Positions 8,789 to 16,603 of a DNA stretch of 64,000 nt are shown here, piece by piece. This DNA comes from Dorea phocaeensis (GTDB lineage Bacteria > Bacillota > Clostridia > Lachnospirales > Lachnospiraceae): positions 434,001 to 498,000 of the forward strand of contig NZ_OEPZ01000001.1 in the NCBI RefSeq assembly GCF_900240315.1. The letters run 5' to 3'. Positions within the stretch are counted from its first letter, which is position 1. Each line of letters begins with the position of its first letter. The notes below the pieces were generated by a model. It worked only from the letters and a program-made list of their open reading frames with translations, searched no databases and was not told the origin of the DNA. Both the position numbers and the translations under genes were made by a program.

Positions 8789-9116
8789 TCCTAATTTCCT
8801 CCACTTCTATGATATCTTCTGAATCTTCCGAAATTTCCTGGATTGAAATATGCTGCTGTTCTCCTGCTTTTCCCTGCCCCGGCTTCCAGCTTTCCCAATC
8901 TTTCATTCCCTGTTCATAGTGTTCCATCAGCTGTAGCGGATCCTTCTCCTGAAATAATTGAAGAATGGGAGACAGCAAGAGTACAACCATGACAAGTCCC
9001 GTAAAAAAACGAATATATTTCCCCCATACCTCTCCCGGAATCATATGAAAAAGCGCCGTTACCAGAATTACATAATAAGCCAGATCCTTCAGCCATTCAT
9101 AAATACCTTCAAACAC
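8757..9116 (-). CDS. spoIIIAF: Stage III sporulation protein AF
   Basis: SpoIIIAF is a small membrane protein of the SpoIIIA complex. The 119-residue product has an N-terminal IYEWLKDLAYYVILVTALFHMIPG helix, then GKYIRFFTGLVMVVLLLSPILQLF, matching the two-helix start of SpoIIIAF. An acidic soluble tail follows, shorter than the roughly 200-residue Bacillus protein. The start is GTG with GGGGGAG upstream. It sits between spoIIIAE and spoIIIAG and overlaps the latter. Confidence 0.91.
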   Translation of the reverse strand: MFEGIYEWLKDLAYYVILVTALFHMIPGEVWGKYIRFFTGLVMVVLLLSPILQLFQEKDPLQLMEHYEQGMKDWESWKPGQGKAGEQQHISIQEISEDSEDIIEVEEIRIGEEGTEALE

Positions 9117-9146
9117 CTTTCTCCCCCTATCTCCAGATATCTTCTT

Positions 9147-10295
9147 CTATCCCATACTGGTCACTGCCGTTACGATTGCGATGGTCAGCAAAAACAGAAG
9201 TGCCGTTGTCGATATCACCTTCAGCATCAGACGGCACCCCTCACTGACAGACTCGATACATCCGGCAATCCTTGGATCACATACCGGCTGGATTACCGCT
9301 GCCGCCAGCTGATATAAGAATGCAAGCAAAGCGGTCTGAATAATCGGAACCAGGCAAATCAGAATACAAAATACAGCTCCTGCCATTCCCATTCCATTTT
9401 TGATCAGTACAGCCGTTCCAAGAGCCACCTCTGCCATTCCGCCAAGTGCATCTCCCACTCCCGGAATCGCTTCGGCTCCTCTGGTAATTACACTTTGCTT
9501 GACCGAATCGATGGCCGGGCTTATCATCCCTTGAATCACATTGATTCCCACCACACATGCAAGAAGTGTCTTAAGCGCCCAGGAAACCACCGTCTCAATC
9601 AGCTTTGAAAACCGGCTTAAATACGCCTCATTTGATAAATGATTCAGAATGTTCATCATCATATAGACATGAATCAACGGCAGCAGAACCTTTGCGATCA
9701 ACACTTCTACCAGAAAAATCAAGAACAGTACGATCTGATAAAAGGCCGCAGATGTCACGCTTCCCTTCGCAATGGTAACCGCCAGAAAATAAAGCGGACA
9801 AAACACTCCCATGAACCCGGTCAGATCTTCCAGACTTTCCGCTGCCCATTCCACCACAACACCAAAGGAATTCAAAGACAGGGCAACCAAAAGCAAATAC
9901 AATACATAAAAGCCAATTTCTGCAATCTGCGTGCTTTTTAAAGCACCTGCCAGCTGATGAAACACTGCTGCCACCAGGGCAATGACCAGAATGTGGATGA
10001 GATTATCCCGGCAGGAACGATAAGCATACCCCACCTGATCTTTGATCAGACGGTTCACAAGGCTGCCGCTTAGCTCCTGTTCTCCCGACAGCACAAGATC
10101 CAGTACATCCTGAAACCGAAGCTTTTCTTCCGGAAACAGTTCCGAAAGTGATTGATCCATCTTGCTAAAATCAAATTGAGTTAACATCTCTTCCATCTCC
10201 GGACTTCTTTCCTCCTCATAAGCTTCCACTTTCAAGGACGCTCCTGCAAAAAAGAGCAGCAGAAGAAGAACGGTGCAGTATTTTCGCCCGCTCAT
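9147..10295 (-). CDS. spoIIIAE: Stage III sporulation protein AE
   Basis: SpoIIIAE is the multi-pass membrane protein of the sporulation channel. It is 382 residues long with an N-terminal signal-like helix, an acidic extracellular segment (SPEMEEMLTQFDFSKMDQSL) and about seven to eight hydrophobic helices. The conserved VVGINVIQGMISPAIDSVKQS and GVGDALGGMAEVALGTAVLIKNG blocks are typical of the family. Its ATG overlaps the spoIIIAD stop by 3 bases (ATGA). In the complex it is thought to form the channel or the membrane platform below the SpoIIIAG ring. Confidence 0.95.
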   Translation of the reverse strand: MSGRKYCTVLLLLLFFAGASLKVEAYEEERSPEMEEMLTQFDFSKMDQSLSELFPEEKLRFQDVLDLVLSGEQELSGSLVNRLIKDQVGYAYRSCRDNLIHILVIALVAAVFHQLAGALKSTQIAEIGFYVLYLLLVALSLNSFGVVVEWAAESLEDLTGFMGVFCPLYFLAVTIAKGSVTSAAFYQIVLFLIFLVEVLIAKVLLPLIHVYMMMNILNHLSNEAYLSRFSKLIETVVSWALKTLLACVVGINVIQGMISPAIDSVKQSVITRGAEAIPGVGDALGGMAEVALGTAVLIKNGMGMAGAVFCILICLVPIIQTALLAFLYQLAAAVIQPVCDPRIAGCIESVSEGCRLMLKVISTTALLFLLTIAIVTAVTSMG

Positions 10296-10678
10296 GCCAG
10301 GAACTCCTCAATCGTCGTAAGAAGCGCCGCCAACACCGGGATTCCAAGCGCCAAAATTGCCAGTTTCCCAAACAACTCAATCTGAGATGCGATACTTTGA
10401 TGTCCCGCCTCCTTACAGAGGCCTGATGCGAATTCAGATACATAGGTGATTCCAAGCATCTTCATCAGAGTCCCCATATAAATCGTATCTGCCCGCATAT
10501 AAGAACGAATCAGTCCAAGTGCATCAAGGAGGACATCCAGCCTGTCAAGCACTGCAAATAACAACAGAATACCAATTGCCAGACTGATATAGATTCCGTA
10601 CTCTGGCTTTTCATTCTTAAATTGAACTGCCAGAAGGGTTCCTGCCACTCCCAGAACCGCAACCTGTACCATCTCCAT
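10292..10678 (-). CDS. spoIIIAD: Stage III sporulation protein AD
   Basis: SpoIIIAD is a small polytopic membrane protein of the SpoIIIA complex, distantly related to type III secretion and flagellar export-gate proteins. With the ATG at 10678 (MEMVQVAVLG) it is 128 residues long, close to the family size. I prefer this start because a GGGGGCGGGAG tract immediately precedes it; an in-frame ATG 33 bases further upstream lacks a site. Membrane helices lie at about 3-22, 29-50, 65-85 and 105-125. Confidence 0.93.
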   Translation of the reverse strand: MEMVQVAVLGVAGTLLAVQFKNEKPEYGIYISLAIGILLLFAVLDRLDVLLDALGLIRSYMRADTIYMGTLMKMLGITYVSEFASGLCKEAGHQSIASQIELFGKLAILALGIPVLAALLTTIEEFLA

Positions 10679-10717
10679 TCTCCCGCCCCCTTTTATTTCA
10701 CTTTCGCGCATATTCCA

Positions 10718-10912
10718 CTACAGAGAAAACAGATTCCGAATGGATTCAAAGAGATCATAGATCAGCGGCACAATCCAGAATAACACCAAAAGAAGCCCCG
10801 CAAGACTGGTCAAAAATGCCTGCTCTTCCCGCCCGCTGTGTTTTAAGACCTGACTTAATACTGAAACCAGTATCCCCACTGCTGCAATCTTAAATATCAG
10901 ATTTACACTCAT
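10718..10912 (-). CDS. spoIIIAC: Stage III sporulation protein AC
   Basis: A 64-residue, two-helix membrane protein (LIFKIAAVGILVSVLSQVL and FLTSLAGLLLVLFWIVPLIYDLF), the typical size and pattern of SpoIIIAC, resembling the FliQ/SctS export-gate family. The ATG has a CAGGAGGG site. It sits between spoIIIAB and spoIIIAD as in Bacillus. Confidence 0.94.
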   Translation of the reverse strand: MSVNLIFKIAAVGILVSVLSQVLKHSGREEQAFLTSLAGLLLVLFWIVPLIYDLFESIRNLFSL

Positions 10913-10958
10913 GTTTCCCTCCTGTTTTCCCCTGTCTCTTTTCTCCCATATCTTTCTT

Positions 10959-11480
10959 CTACATCAGCAGAATCATAACAAAGACTCCGCCCATAATCCC
11001 CAGACATCGATACAGCCGAACCTTCGTCTTCATCGTCTCTCTGAGTTCTTCTGCCGTCAGACGAAGGTCTTCTAAATAAAGATCCAGGGTCTGTACCTGT
11101 AGTTCTACATCTGCCGTTCCCAGCTGATGTCCCAAATCCTTTAATTTCTGAAGGGTCGTCCTCTCCAGGCCTTTTCCAAGAAGGCAGGTATGTACTGAAG
11201 TCTCCCAAAGTTTCTTAAAGCTTCCGTCTCTTCGCTCTTCCATCTGACTTGCCAGAAAAGAAAGCCATTCTTTATACGGCTCTTTGGCCGTACCTGCAAT
11301 ATGAAGAAACGCTTCCTCCAGATAGGATCTGGAATACCGGATCTCACTCTTTAGCTGACAACAGATTCTCTGCAGCTCCTGAAGGTTCTGATACTTCTCT
11401 TTGATGTGATCTGCCGCTGTAATGCCAGCCATAGACGCTGCCCCTACCACCAGCACAGCTCCCAATACCTTTGCCACCAT
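10959..11480 (-). CDS. spoIIIAB: Stage III sporulation protein AB
   Basis: SpoIIIAB is a membrane-anchored component of the SpoIIIA apparatus with a GspF-like helical cytoplasmic domain flanked by transmembrane helices. Here it is 173 residues with a helix at about 3-20 and a C-terminal hydrophobic segment (YRCLGIMGGVFVMILLM) that ends the protein. The centre carries the family's YLEEAFLHIA and LGKGLERTTLQKLKDLGHQLG blocks. It starts one base after the spoIIIAA stop and has an AAGGAG site inside the end of spoIIIAA. Confidence 0.93.
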   Translation of the reverse strand: MVAKVLGAVLVVGAASMAGITAADHIKEKYQNLQELQRICCQLKSEIRYSRSYLEEAFLHIAGTAKEPYKEWLSFLASQMEERRDGSFKKLWETSVHTCLLGKGLERTTLQKLKDLGHQLGTADVELQVQTLDLYLEDLRLTAEELRETMKTKVRLYRCLGIMGGVFVMILLM

Positions 11481-11482
11481 GC

Positions 11483-12424
11483 TTATGCATACTCCTTTTC
11501 CCGATACAAAAGCGTTCCACGTCCATCAAAAATGCCTTCAACCTGTCCTACACGGCGACTGTTGCCCAACAGGATATACCGATCAAACCGCCCTTCCTTC
11601 ACCATCTGTGCGAACAAGGGTCGTCTTCTTAATTCTTCCATGGATCCGGCATGGGCAGTGGCCAGCATCCGGCAGCCGCAGTGCATCGCATACTCAACTG
11701 CATGTACATCCTCTGCAAGCCCGATTTCATCTACTGCTAACACCTGCGGCCCCATGGAACGGATCATCATAATCATTCCCTCCGCCTTAGAGCAGCCATC
11801 CAGCACATCCGTCCTCATCCCCAGATCATTCTGCTGCAATCCCCGGTAACATCCGCCGATCTCTGAGCGCTCATCTACCACACCCGTTGTCATTCCCTTC
11901 ACCCAGCGGTTTCCATCGGAAATCTGGCGGATCATATCTCTTAAAAGGGTTGTCTTTCCACATCCGGGCGGTGACACAATCAGCGTATGATACAGTTCCC
12001 GGTTCCCCGTAATATAGGGGAATACCTGATCTGCGCACCCGATCACTTCATGCGACAGCCTTACATGAATCGAAGAAATATATTTCAAATTCTTTACCCT
12101 TCCATTTTCCATAATCGCCTGTCCTGCCATTCCGATTCTATGTCCTCCTTCTACCGTAATAAATCCCTGTTTCATCTCCTGCTCGTACGCATACAGCGAG
12201 TAATGGCTGATATAATCCACCATTTCACGCACATCCTCTTCTGTCACCTGATAGGGGTTGCCATGATCGTTTCTTACCGTCCGCTCTTCGCCGCGATAGA
12301 TAAAAAGCAGCGGACGACCTGTACGGAACCGGATTTCCTGCAGATATTCATATTCCAAATGTTCCTTTTCCAGCATCCTTAGGATTCGTCCCGGCAAAAC
12401 CCTTGCAATCTGATTCTTATGCAT
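11483..12424 (-). CDS. spoIIIAA: Stage III sporulation protein AA (ATPase)
   Basis: SpoIIIAA is the cytoplasmic AAA+/secretion-type ATPase proposed to power the SpoIIIA-SpoIIQ channel. With the ATG at 12424 (MHKNQIARVL) it is 313 residues long. Walker A is PPGCGKTT (about 152-159), followed by VVDERSEIGGC and Walker B VLAVDEIG (about 228-235), both family signatures. A longer in-frame start 105 bases upstream is rejected because GAGGTGG precedes the chosen ATG and the extra residues would span the promoter. It is the first gene of spoIIIAA-AH. Confidence 0.95.
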   Translation of the reverse strand: MHKNQIARVLPGRILRMLEKEHLEYEYLQEIRFRTGRPLLFIYRGEERTVRNDHGNPYQVTEEDVREMVDYISHYSLYAYEQEMKQGFITVEGGHRIGMAGQAIMENGRVKNLKYISSIHVRLSHEVIGCADQVFPYITGNRELYHTLIVSPPGCGKTTLLRDMIRQISDGNRWVKGMTTGVVDERSEIGGCYRGLQQNDLGMRTDVLDGCSKAEGMIMMIRSMGPQVLAVDEIGLAEDVHAVEYAMHCGCRMLATAHAGSMEELRRRPLFAQMVKEGRFDRYILLGNSRRVGQVEGIFDGRGTLLYREKEYA

Positions 12425-12445
12425 CTTTGTCCACCTCTTTAACTC

Positions 12446-12473
12446 AATATATGCGACGACTATTGATTTATGC
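12446..12473 (-). promoter_or_regulatory. Candidate sigma-E promoter of the spoIIIA operon
   Basis: The minus strand reads GCATAAA (12467-12473), 13 bases, then CATATATT (12446-12453), 21 bases before spoIIIAA. This resembles the Bacillus sigma-E consensus (-35 KMATATT, -10 CATACAHT) with mismatches in both boxes. Known sigma-E control of spoIIIA in Bacillus supports the reading; no sigma-A promoter is evident here. Confidence 0.45.
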
Positions 12474-12497
12474 ACACAAAAAACTCCCCATAATTTC

Positions 12498-12527
12498 AAA
12501 AAGCACAGATCCTTGTAAAATCTGTGC
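12498..12527 (-). terminator. Terminator of the XRE regulator gene
   Basis: The inverted repeat GCACAGAT / ATCTGTGC (12503-12510 and 12520-12527, 9-base loop) is followed on the minus strand by five T. It lies 17 bases after the regulator's stop and insulates it from spoIIIA. Confidence 0.75.
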
Positions 12528-12543
12528 AAAATCTCATTGTATT

Positions 12544-13611
12544 TTATTTTCCCACTCGTTCCAGCATCTCCAGAAACCTCGGATCATCTTTTAAAAACGC
12601 CGTCTCCTGGTCGGAATAGATTCCATTTAAAATCATATCCCTCAGCATCGGACCCATTTCCTTCCCTTCTTCTTTCTTCGAAGATCTATCAACATCCGTA
12701 TAGTGAAAAACAACTGAGCCACTCAGACTCCACTCTTTCTTAAGCGACAAAAGCATAAGCTCCAGCGTCTCTAAAAATTTATCCCAATCTTCCAGTGAGC
12801 TGTATAGCTGAATATCTCCCACATACCATCCATACTCCCACATTTCAAACTGCATGGCCGTCTTCTTATAGATTTCTCCAATCTTTTTGGCATCTTCGAT
12901 ACGCCCCTCTTTCATGGCAAGCTCCATCAGCGTCAAAAGCGTTCCATAGACATCCCCTATTATTTTAGTCATTTGCTGTTCCGCAAGCCGCCCTGCATCT
13001 TCGTATTTTTTCTGTGCAATCCATGTACTGATCTGCACTTGTGTTTTATCAACAAAGCTCGCATCCGGGAGCGTATCGATCAGCTCCTGCGCCTTCTCAT
13101 ACTCTTTTCTTTCCCGATATGCAGAAATCAGCATCACCTTTGCCTGGTTTGCAATCCCTTCTTCCGGACTGGCAAGTGCCCTTTGATACAAGTTCTCGAT
13201 CTCTTTGCGTTCACGAGCGTACTTTGATTTTACATCTTCCTCCATAAGAAGCACACCTTCTAAGATCACTCCAACATTTAAGAGCAGGGAATAGGAATTG
13301 GGGAACTCTGTTACCTTCTCCATTCCATAAGCATAAGCTTCCTCAAAACTCATTTGCTCCGATCGTCTTCTAATCTCTCCTACTATCTCTTCTACTTCTT
13401 CACGGGTTAAATCTTCCCGAAAAGAAAGCAGGGTATTCAAATCCGTTCCCAACAATCTTGCCAATACAGGAAGCAGCGTAATCTCCGGGTAAGAGACGCC
13501 CTTCTCCCACTTATTTACCGCCGGAGCCGTCACTCCCAGACGCTCCGCAAGCTGCTCCTGAGTAAGGCCTTTCTCCAATCGTTTCTGTCTGATAATCTCT
13601 TGAATTTTCAT
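12544..13611 (-). CDS. XRE-family transcriptional regulator with TPR-like C-terminus
   Basis: A 355-residue protein with an N-terminal helix-turn-helix of the Cro/C1 type (about residues 5-60; QKRLEKGLTQEQLAERLGVTAPAVNKWEKG, with recognition helix TAPAVNKW). A long all-helical region with repeated Tyr/Ala pairs follows (for example NQAKVMLISAYRERKEYEKAQELI and TWIAQKKYEDAGRLAEQQ), consistent with tetratricopeptide-like repeats. Such proteins are often peptide-responsive or stress regulators; no specific target can be assigned. The gene is monocistronic with its own extended -10 promoter, a perfect palindrome at its likely transcription start, and a terminator, which suggests autoregulation. 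Confidence 0.88.
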   Translation of the reverse strand: MKIQEIIRQKRLEKGLTQEQLAERLGVTAPAVNKWEKGVSYPEITLLPVLARLLGTDLNTLLSFREDLTREEVEEIVGEIRRRSEQMSFEEAYAYGMEKVTEFPNSYSLLLNVGVILEGVLLMEEDVKSKYARERKEIENLYQRALASPEEGIANQAKVMLISAYRERKEYEKAQELIDTLPDASFVDKTQVQISTWIAQKKYEDAGRLAEQQMTKIIGDVYGTLLTLMELAMKEGRIEDAKKIGEIYKKTAMQFEMWEYGWYVGDIQLYSSLEDWDKFLETLELMLLSLKKEWSLSGSVVFHYTDVDRSSKKEEGKEMGPMLRDMILNGIYSDQETAFLKDDPRFLEMLERVGK

Positions 13612-13637
13612 CGCAATCTGCTCTCCTAATCAAATTT

Positions 13638-13687
13638 CAAAATGCATTTTGTAAGTTTACTATAGCATTTACCAGAAAGATACACAA
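13638..13687 (-). promoter_or_regulatory. Promoter and palindromic operator of the XRE gene
   Basis: The minus strand has TTGTGT (13682-13687), 17 bases, and TATAGT (13659-13664) preceded by TGC, an extended -10. Immediately downstream, at the expected start site, lies the perfect 14-base palindrome CAAAATGCATTTTG (13638-13651). A dyad of this size is typical of XRE dimers and would block transcription when bound. Confidence 0.65.
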
Positions 13688-13760
13688 TTGACGGGTTATT
13701 AATTTCTATTCAAGAAAATTAACCGTAAGTTATGGATCAAAAAAGAACATTTATATATCA

Positions 13761-13788
13761 AGAGGCGCAGGATTTCTCCTGCGCCTCT
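13761..13788 (-). terminator. Hairpin after pnp (probable terminator)
   Basis: A perfect 12-bp stem, AGAGGCGCAGGA with its complement, closes a 4-base loop 27 bases after the pnp stop. The following minus-strand sequence is A/T-rich but has no pure T-run, so this could also serve as a 3' stabilising or RNase-blocking hairpin. Confidence 0.65.
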
Positions 13789-13814
13789 TAAATATGCTCA
13801 TATGATTCTGAATT

Positions 13815-15902
13815 TTATTCTGCCACATCTTTCATGCTGAATGAGATTCTGCCCATCTTATCTTTTCCAAGACAAACAACCTTGACAACATCTCCCAGCG
13901 TCAGAACGTCTTCTACATGGTTGATTCTCTCCTTGGAAATCTTAGAAATATGAACCATTCCTTCTTTGCCAGGAGCAAATTCTAAGAACGCGCCAAACTC
14001 TTTGATGCTGACAACCCTTCCTTCCAGTACCTGTCCAGCTTCAAAATCTGTCACAATAATCGTGATCAGCTTGCGTGCTTCTTCCATTGCAGAAGCTTCT
14101 GTTCCACAGATGGATACGTTTCCATCGTCTGTGATATCAATCTTCACACCCGTCTGCTCGATGATCGCATTGATCGTCTTACCACGCTGTCCTACTACGT
14201 CTCCGATCTTCTGAGGATCGATCTGCATCTGAATAATCTTTGGTGCAAATTCGCCCACTTCCGGTCTTGGCTCGCCAATTGTCTTGTTCATTACCTCGTC
14301 CAGGATATAGGTTCTTGCTTTCTTGGTTGCTGCAATTGCCTCTTCGATAATTGGTCTTGTCAAACCATGAATCTTAATATCCATCTGGATCGCTGTAATA
14401 CCCTTGTGGGTACCAGCAACCTTAAAGTCCATATCTCCGAAGAAGTCTTCCAGTCCCTGAATATCTGTAAGTACCAGATAATCATCATCCGTATCACCTG
14501 TCACCAGACCAGCGGAAATACCTGCAACTGCTGCTTTAATCGGCACACCGGCAGCCATCAGTGACATAGAAGATGCACAGATACTTGCCTGTGATGTAGA
14601 ACCATTGGACTCGAAAGTCTCAGATACCGTACGAATCGCATATGGGAACTCGCTCTCGCTTGGGAGCACTGGTACCAGCGCACGTTCTGCAAGCGCTCCG
14701 TGACCAATCTCACGACGTCCCGGTCCTCTGGAAGGCCTTGTCTCTCCCACAGAGTAAGACGGGAAGTTGTAGTGGTGCATATATCTCTTGGATGTCTCGG
14801 ACTCGTCCAGTCCATCCAGTCTCTGCGCTTCTGCAAGCGGAGCCAGTGTTGTGATTGTACAAATCTGTGTCTGTCCACGGGTAAACATTGCAGATCCGTG
14901 AACTCTTGGAATCAGATCCGTCTCCGCTGCCAGCGGTCTGATCTGGTCAATCGCTCTTCCATCCGGACGCTTGTGATCTTTTAAGATCATCTTGCGAACC
15001 GTCTTCTTCTGATACTGATATACGGCTTCACCAAGAACTGCAAGCCACTCTTCTTTTTCTGCAAAAGCTTCTTCCAGTTTCTCCGTAATCTGGCGGATAT
15101 TTTCTTCTCTTACCTGCTTCTCATCCGTAAATACTGCTTCTTCCATTGCTGCCGGCGGAACGATCTCTTTGATCGCCTCGAATAATTCTTCCGGCACTGC
15201 ACAGCTTTCGTAAGCATGTTTTTCTTTTCCGCATTCTGCAACGATCGTATCGATAAATGCAATCACCTGCTGGTTCAGTTCGTGAGCCGCAAAAATCGCA
15301 TCAATCATCTGCCGCTCCGGAACTTCGTTAGCTCCTGCTTCGATCATAATTACTTTTTCTTTGGTTGACGCAACCGTCAGAGCCATATCAGAAGCTTCCT
15401 TCTGCGCAGCCGTCGGGTTGAATACAAATTCTCCGTCAACCAGACCAACCTGTGTAGTAGAAATCGGTCCATCAAACGGAATATCTGAAATACTGGTTGC
15501 AATTGCAGCTCCCAGCATCGCTGTCAGCTCTGGGGAACAATCCTGATCTACGGATAATACCAGGTTCTCCAGGGTTACATCATTACGATAATCCTTCGGG
15601 AACAGCGGACGCATCGGGCGGTCGATTACACGACAGGTCAGAATTGCATTCTCGGACGCTTTTCCCTCTCTCTTGTTAAATCCTCCAGGAATCTTACCTA
15701 CAGAATATAATCTCTCATTGTATTCTACACTTAATGGGAAGAAATCAATGCCCTCTCTTGGCTTCTCGGAAGCCGTCGCTGTACATAATACAGTTGTATC
15801 ACCATAGTGCATCAGAACAGCGCCGTTCGCCTGCTTTGCCACTCTGTCTACATCAATACGCAGTGTTCTTCCGGCCAGTTCCATCTCAAATTTCTTGTAC
15901 AT
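13815..15902 (-). CDS. pnp: Polyribonucleotide nucleotidyltransferase (PNPase)
   Basis: PNPase is a trimeric 3'-to-5' phosphorolytic exoribonuclease in mRNA turnover. The 695-residue product has two RNase PH domains (the first with YSVGKIPGGFNKREGKAS and LTCRVIDRPMRPLFP, the second with FPSYSVGETRPSRGPGRREIGHGALAERAL). A KH domain follows (about 555-615, GDVVGQRGKTINAIIEQTG), and then a C-terminal S1 domain (about 625-690, GRVVSIKEFGAFLEF). I use the ATG at 15902 (MYKKFEME) because AGGAGAG directly precedes it. It lies downstream of rpsO, the near-universal rpsO-pnp order, but has its own promoter and a structured leader. Confidence 0.97.
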   Translation of the reverse strand: MYKKFEMELAGRTLRIDVDRVAKQANGAVLMHYGDTTVLCTATASEKPREGIDFFPLSVEYNERLYSVGKIPGGFNKREGKASENAILTCRVIDRPMRPLFPKDYRNDVTLENLVLSVDQDCSPELTAMLGAAIATSISDIPFDGPISTTQVGLVDGEFVFNPTAAQKEASDMALTVASTKEKVIMIEAGANEVPERQMIDAIFAAHELNQQVIAFIDTIVAECGKEKHAYESCAVPEELFEAIKEIVPPAAMEEAVFTDEKQVREENIRQITEKLEEAFAEKEEWLAVLGEAVYQYQKKTVRKMILKDHKRPDGRAIDQIRPLAAETDLIPRVHGSAMFTRGQTQICTITTLAPLAEAQRLDGLDESETSKRYMHHYNFPSYSVGETRPSRGPGRREIGHGALAERALVPVLPSESEFPYAIRTVSETFESNGSTSQASICASSMSLMAAGVPIKAAVAGISAGLVTGDTDDDYLVLTDIQGLEDFFGDMDFKVAGTHKGITAIQMDIKIHGLTRPIIEEAIAATKKARTYILDEVMNKTIGEPRPEVGEFAPKIIQMQIDPQKIGDVVGQRGKTINAIIEQTGVKIDITDDGNVSICGTEASAMEEARKLITIIVTDFEAGQVLEGRVVSIKEFGAFLEFAPGKEGMVHISKISKERINHVEDVLTLGDVVKVVCLGKDKMGRISFSMKDVAE

Positions 15903-15945
15903 ATTTGCTCTCCTTTTTTTCATATTACCAGTGAATCAGTCCATA

Positions 15946-16013
15946 CCGAAACTACTGAAAAACACACTTGCCTTTCTTAAATCTTATACAAATATTCTTT
16001 TCAGTGGTCTCGG
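15946..16013 (-). promoter_or_regulatory. Long pnp 5'-leader hairpin
   Basis: CCGAAACTACTGAAAA (15946-15961) can pair with TTTTCAGTGGTCTCGG (15998-16013): 16 positions with one mismatch and one G-U wobble, around a 36-base A/T-rich loop. It lies in the untranslated leader between the pnp promoter and its start codon. PNPase is known to autoregulate through a leader stem in enterobacteria; a similar role here is inference. Confidence 0.55.
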
Positions 16014-16041
16014 AATAAAACGACTGCCCACAATCTTTTAT

Positions 16042-16050
16042 ATTATAGCA
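16042..16050 (-). promoter_or_regulatory. Extended -10 promoter of pnp
   Basis: The minus strand reads TGCTATAAT, a perfect extended -10, about 140 bases before the pnp ATG. No convincing -35 hexamer is present. It lies downstream of the rpsO terminator, so pnp can be transcribed on its own. The 304-base stretch between pnp and rpsO holds this promoter, the leader hairpin and the rpsO terminator. Confidence 0.65.
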
Positions 16051-16129
16051 TACAACCAACAGATGTTCCACTACTAAATTCCAGTTTTTAATCAATCTAA
16101 TTGTCAAAAATTTCTCAATTATCTTGCCT

Positions 16130-16164
16130 AAAAAAAGTTCCCAAACTGCAAAACAGTCGGGAAC
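16130..16164 (-). terminator. Terminator of rpsO
   Basis: On the minus strand GTTCCC and CAGT arms pair with ACTG and GGGAAC (bounds 16137-16164), and the hairpin is followed by seven T (16130-16136). It stands 42 bases after the rpsO stop. Confidence 0.85.
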
Positions 16165-16206
16165 CTTATTGTTGTGTTGTGTGTCTGTAGATTTTACCTG
16201 TGTTGA

Positions 16207-16473
16207 TTACTTACGTAATCCAAGTCTTTCGATCAGTGTACGATATCTCTCGATATCTGTCTCCTTCAGGTATGCAAGAAGTCCTCTTCTCTGTCCTACC
16301 ATTTTCAGAAGTCCTCTTCTGGAGTGGTGATCCTTTGGATTTGCCTTGAAGTGATCTGTCAGATCATTGATTCTTGCTGTCAGAATTGCAATCTGAACCT
16401 CCGGTGAACCTGTGTCTCCGGCTGTTCTGCCGTAATCTTTTACGATCTGTTCTTTCATTTCTTTCGTGATCAT
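16207..16473 (-). CDS. rpsO: 30S ribosomal protein S15
   Basis: S15 is an 88-residue primary 16S rRNA-binding protein of the small-subunit platform. It is complete, with the conserved [23 protein letters not shown] block (about 24-46), [22 protein letters not shown] (about 53-74) and the C-terminal [12 protein letters not shown]. The ATG follows a strong AGGAGG site. It has its own consensus promoter and terminator, so it is a single-gene unit upstream of pnp. Its 5' leader contains stems that could bind S15 for feedback control. Confidence 0.99.
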   Translation of the reverse strand: MITKEMKEQIVKDYGRTAGDTGSPEVQIAILTARINDLTDHFKANPKDHHSRRGLLKMVGQRRGLLAYLKETDIERYRTLIERLGLRK

Positions 16474-16499
16474 TTTGTTTTCCTCCTATATTCTTTGTT

Positions 16500-16556
16500 A
16501 AACGCCAAATATTAAGTAACGGTTGGAGAATCCTGTTACCGAACATCGGCTATTCA
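16500..16556 (-). promoter_or_regulatory. Candidate S15 autoregulatory leader
   Basis: The rpsO untranslated leader contains on the minus strand a CCGA/TCGG hairpin (within 16537-16549) followed by a GTAAC/GTTAC stem (16515-16538). A GCC/GGC pair could close both into a multi-branch fold. S15 leaders in Firmicutes are usually junction structures, but I could not match this one to a known class. Confidence 0.35.
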
Positions 16557-16565
16557 TACCGGACT

Positions 16566-16594
16566 AGTATAGCATAATGTTTACGGATTGTAAA
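16566..16594 (-). promoter_or_regulatory. Sigma-A promoter of rpsO
   Basis: TTTACA (16589-16594), a 17-base spacer and TATACT (16566-16571) on the minus strand, giving an untranslated leader of about 85 bases. Confidence 0.8.
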
Positions 16595-16603
16595 GGAATA
16601 TTT

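Noticed and set aside
12425-12529. A longer SpoIIIAA with 35 extra N-terminal residues
   Set aside because: The extra region contains the promoter-like sequence and terminator stem, and a GAGGTGG site precedes the shorter start.
13761-13788. A REP-like or mobile repeat
   Set aside because: The perfect hairpin occurs once by eye and sits right after pnp; a terminator or 3' stabilising hairpin is the simpler reading.
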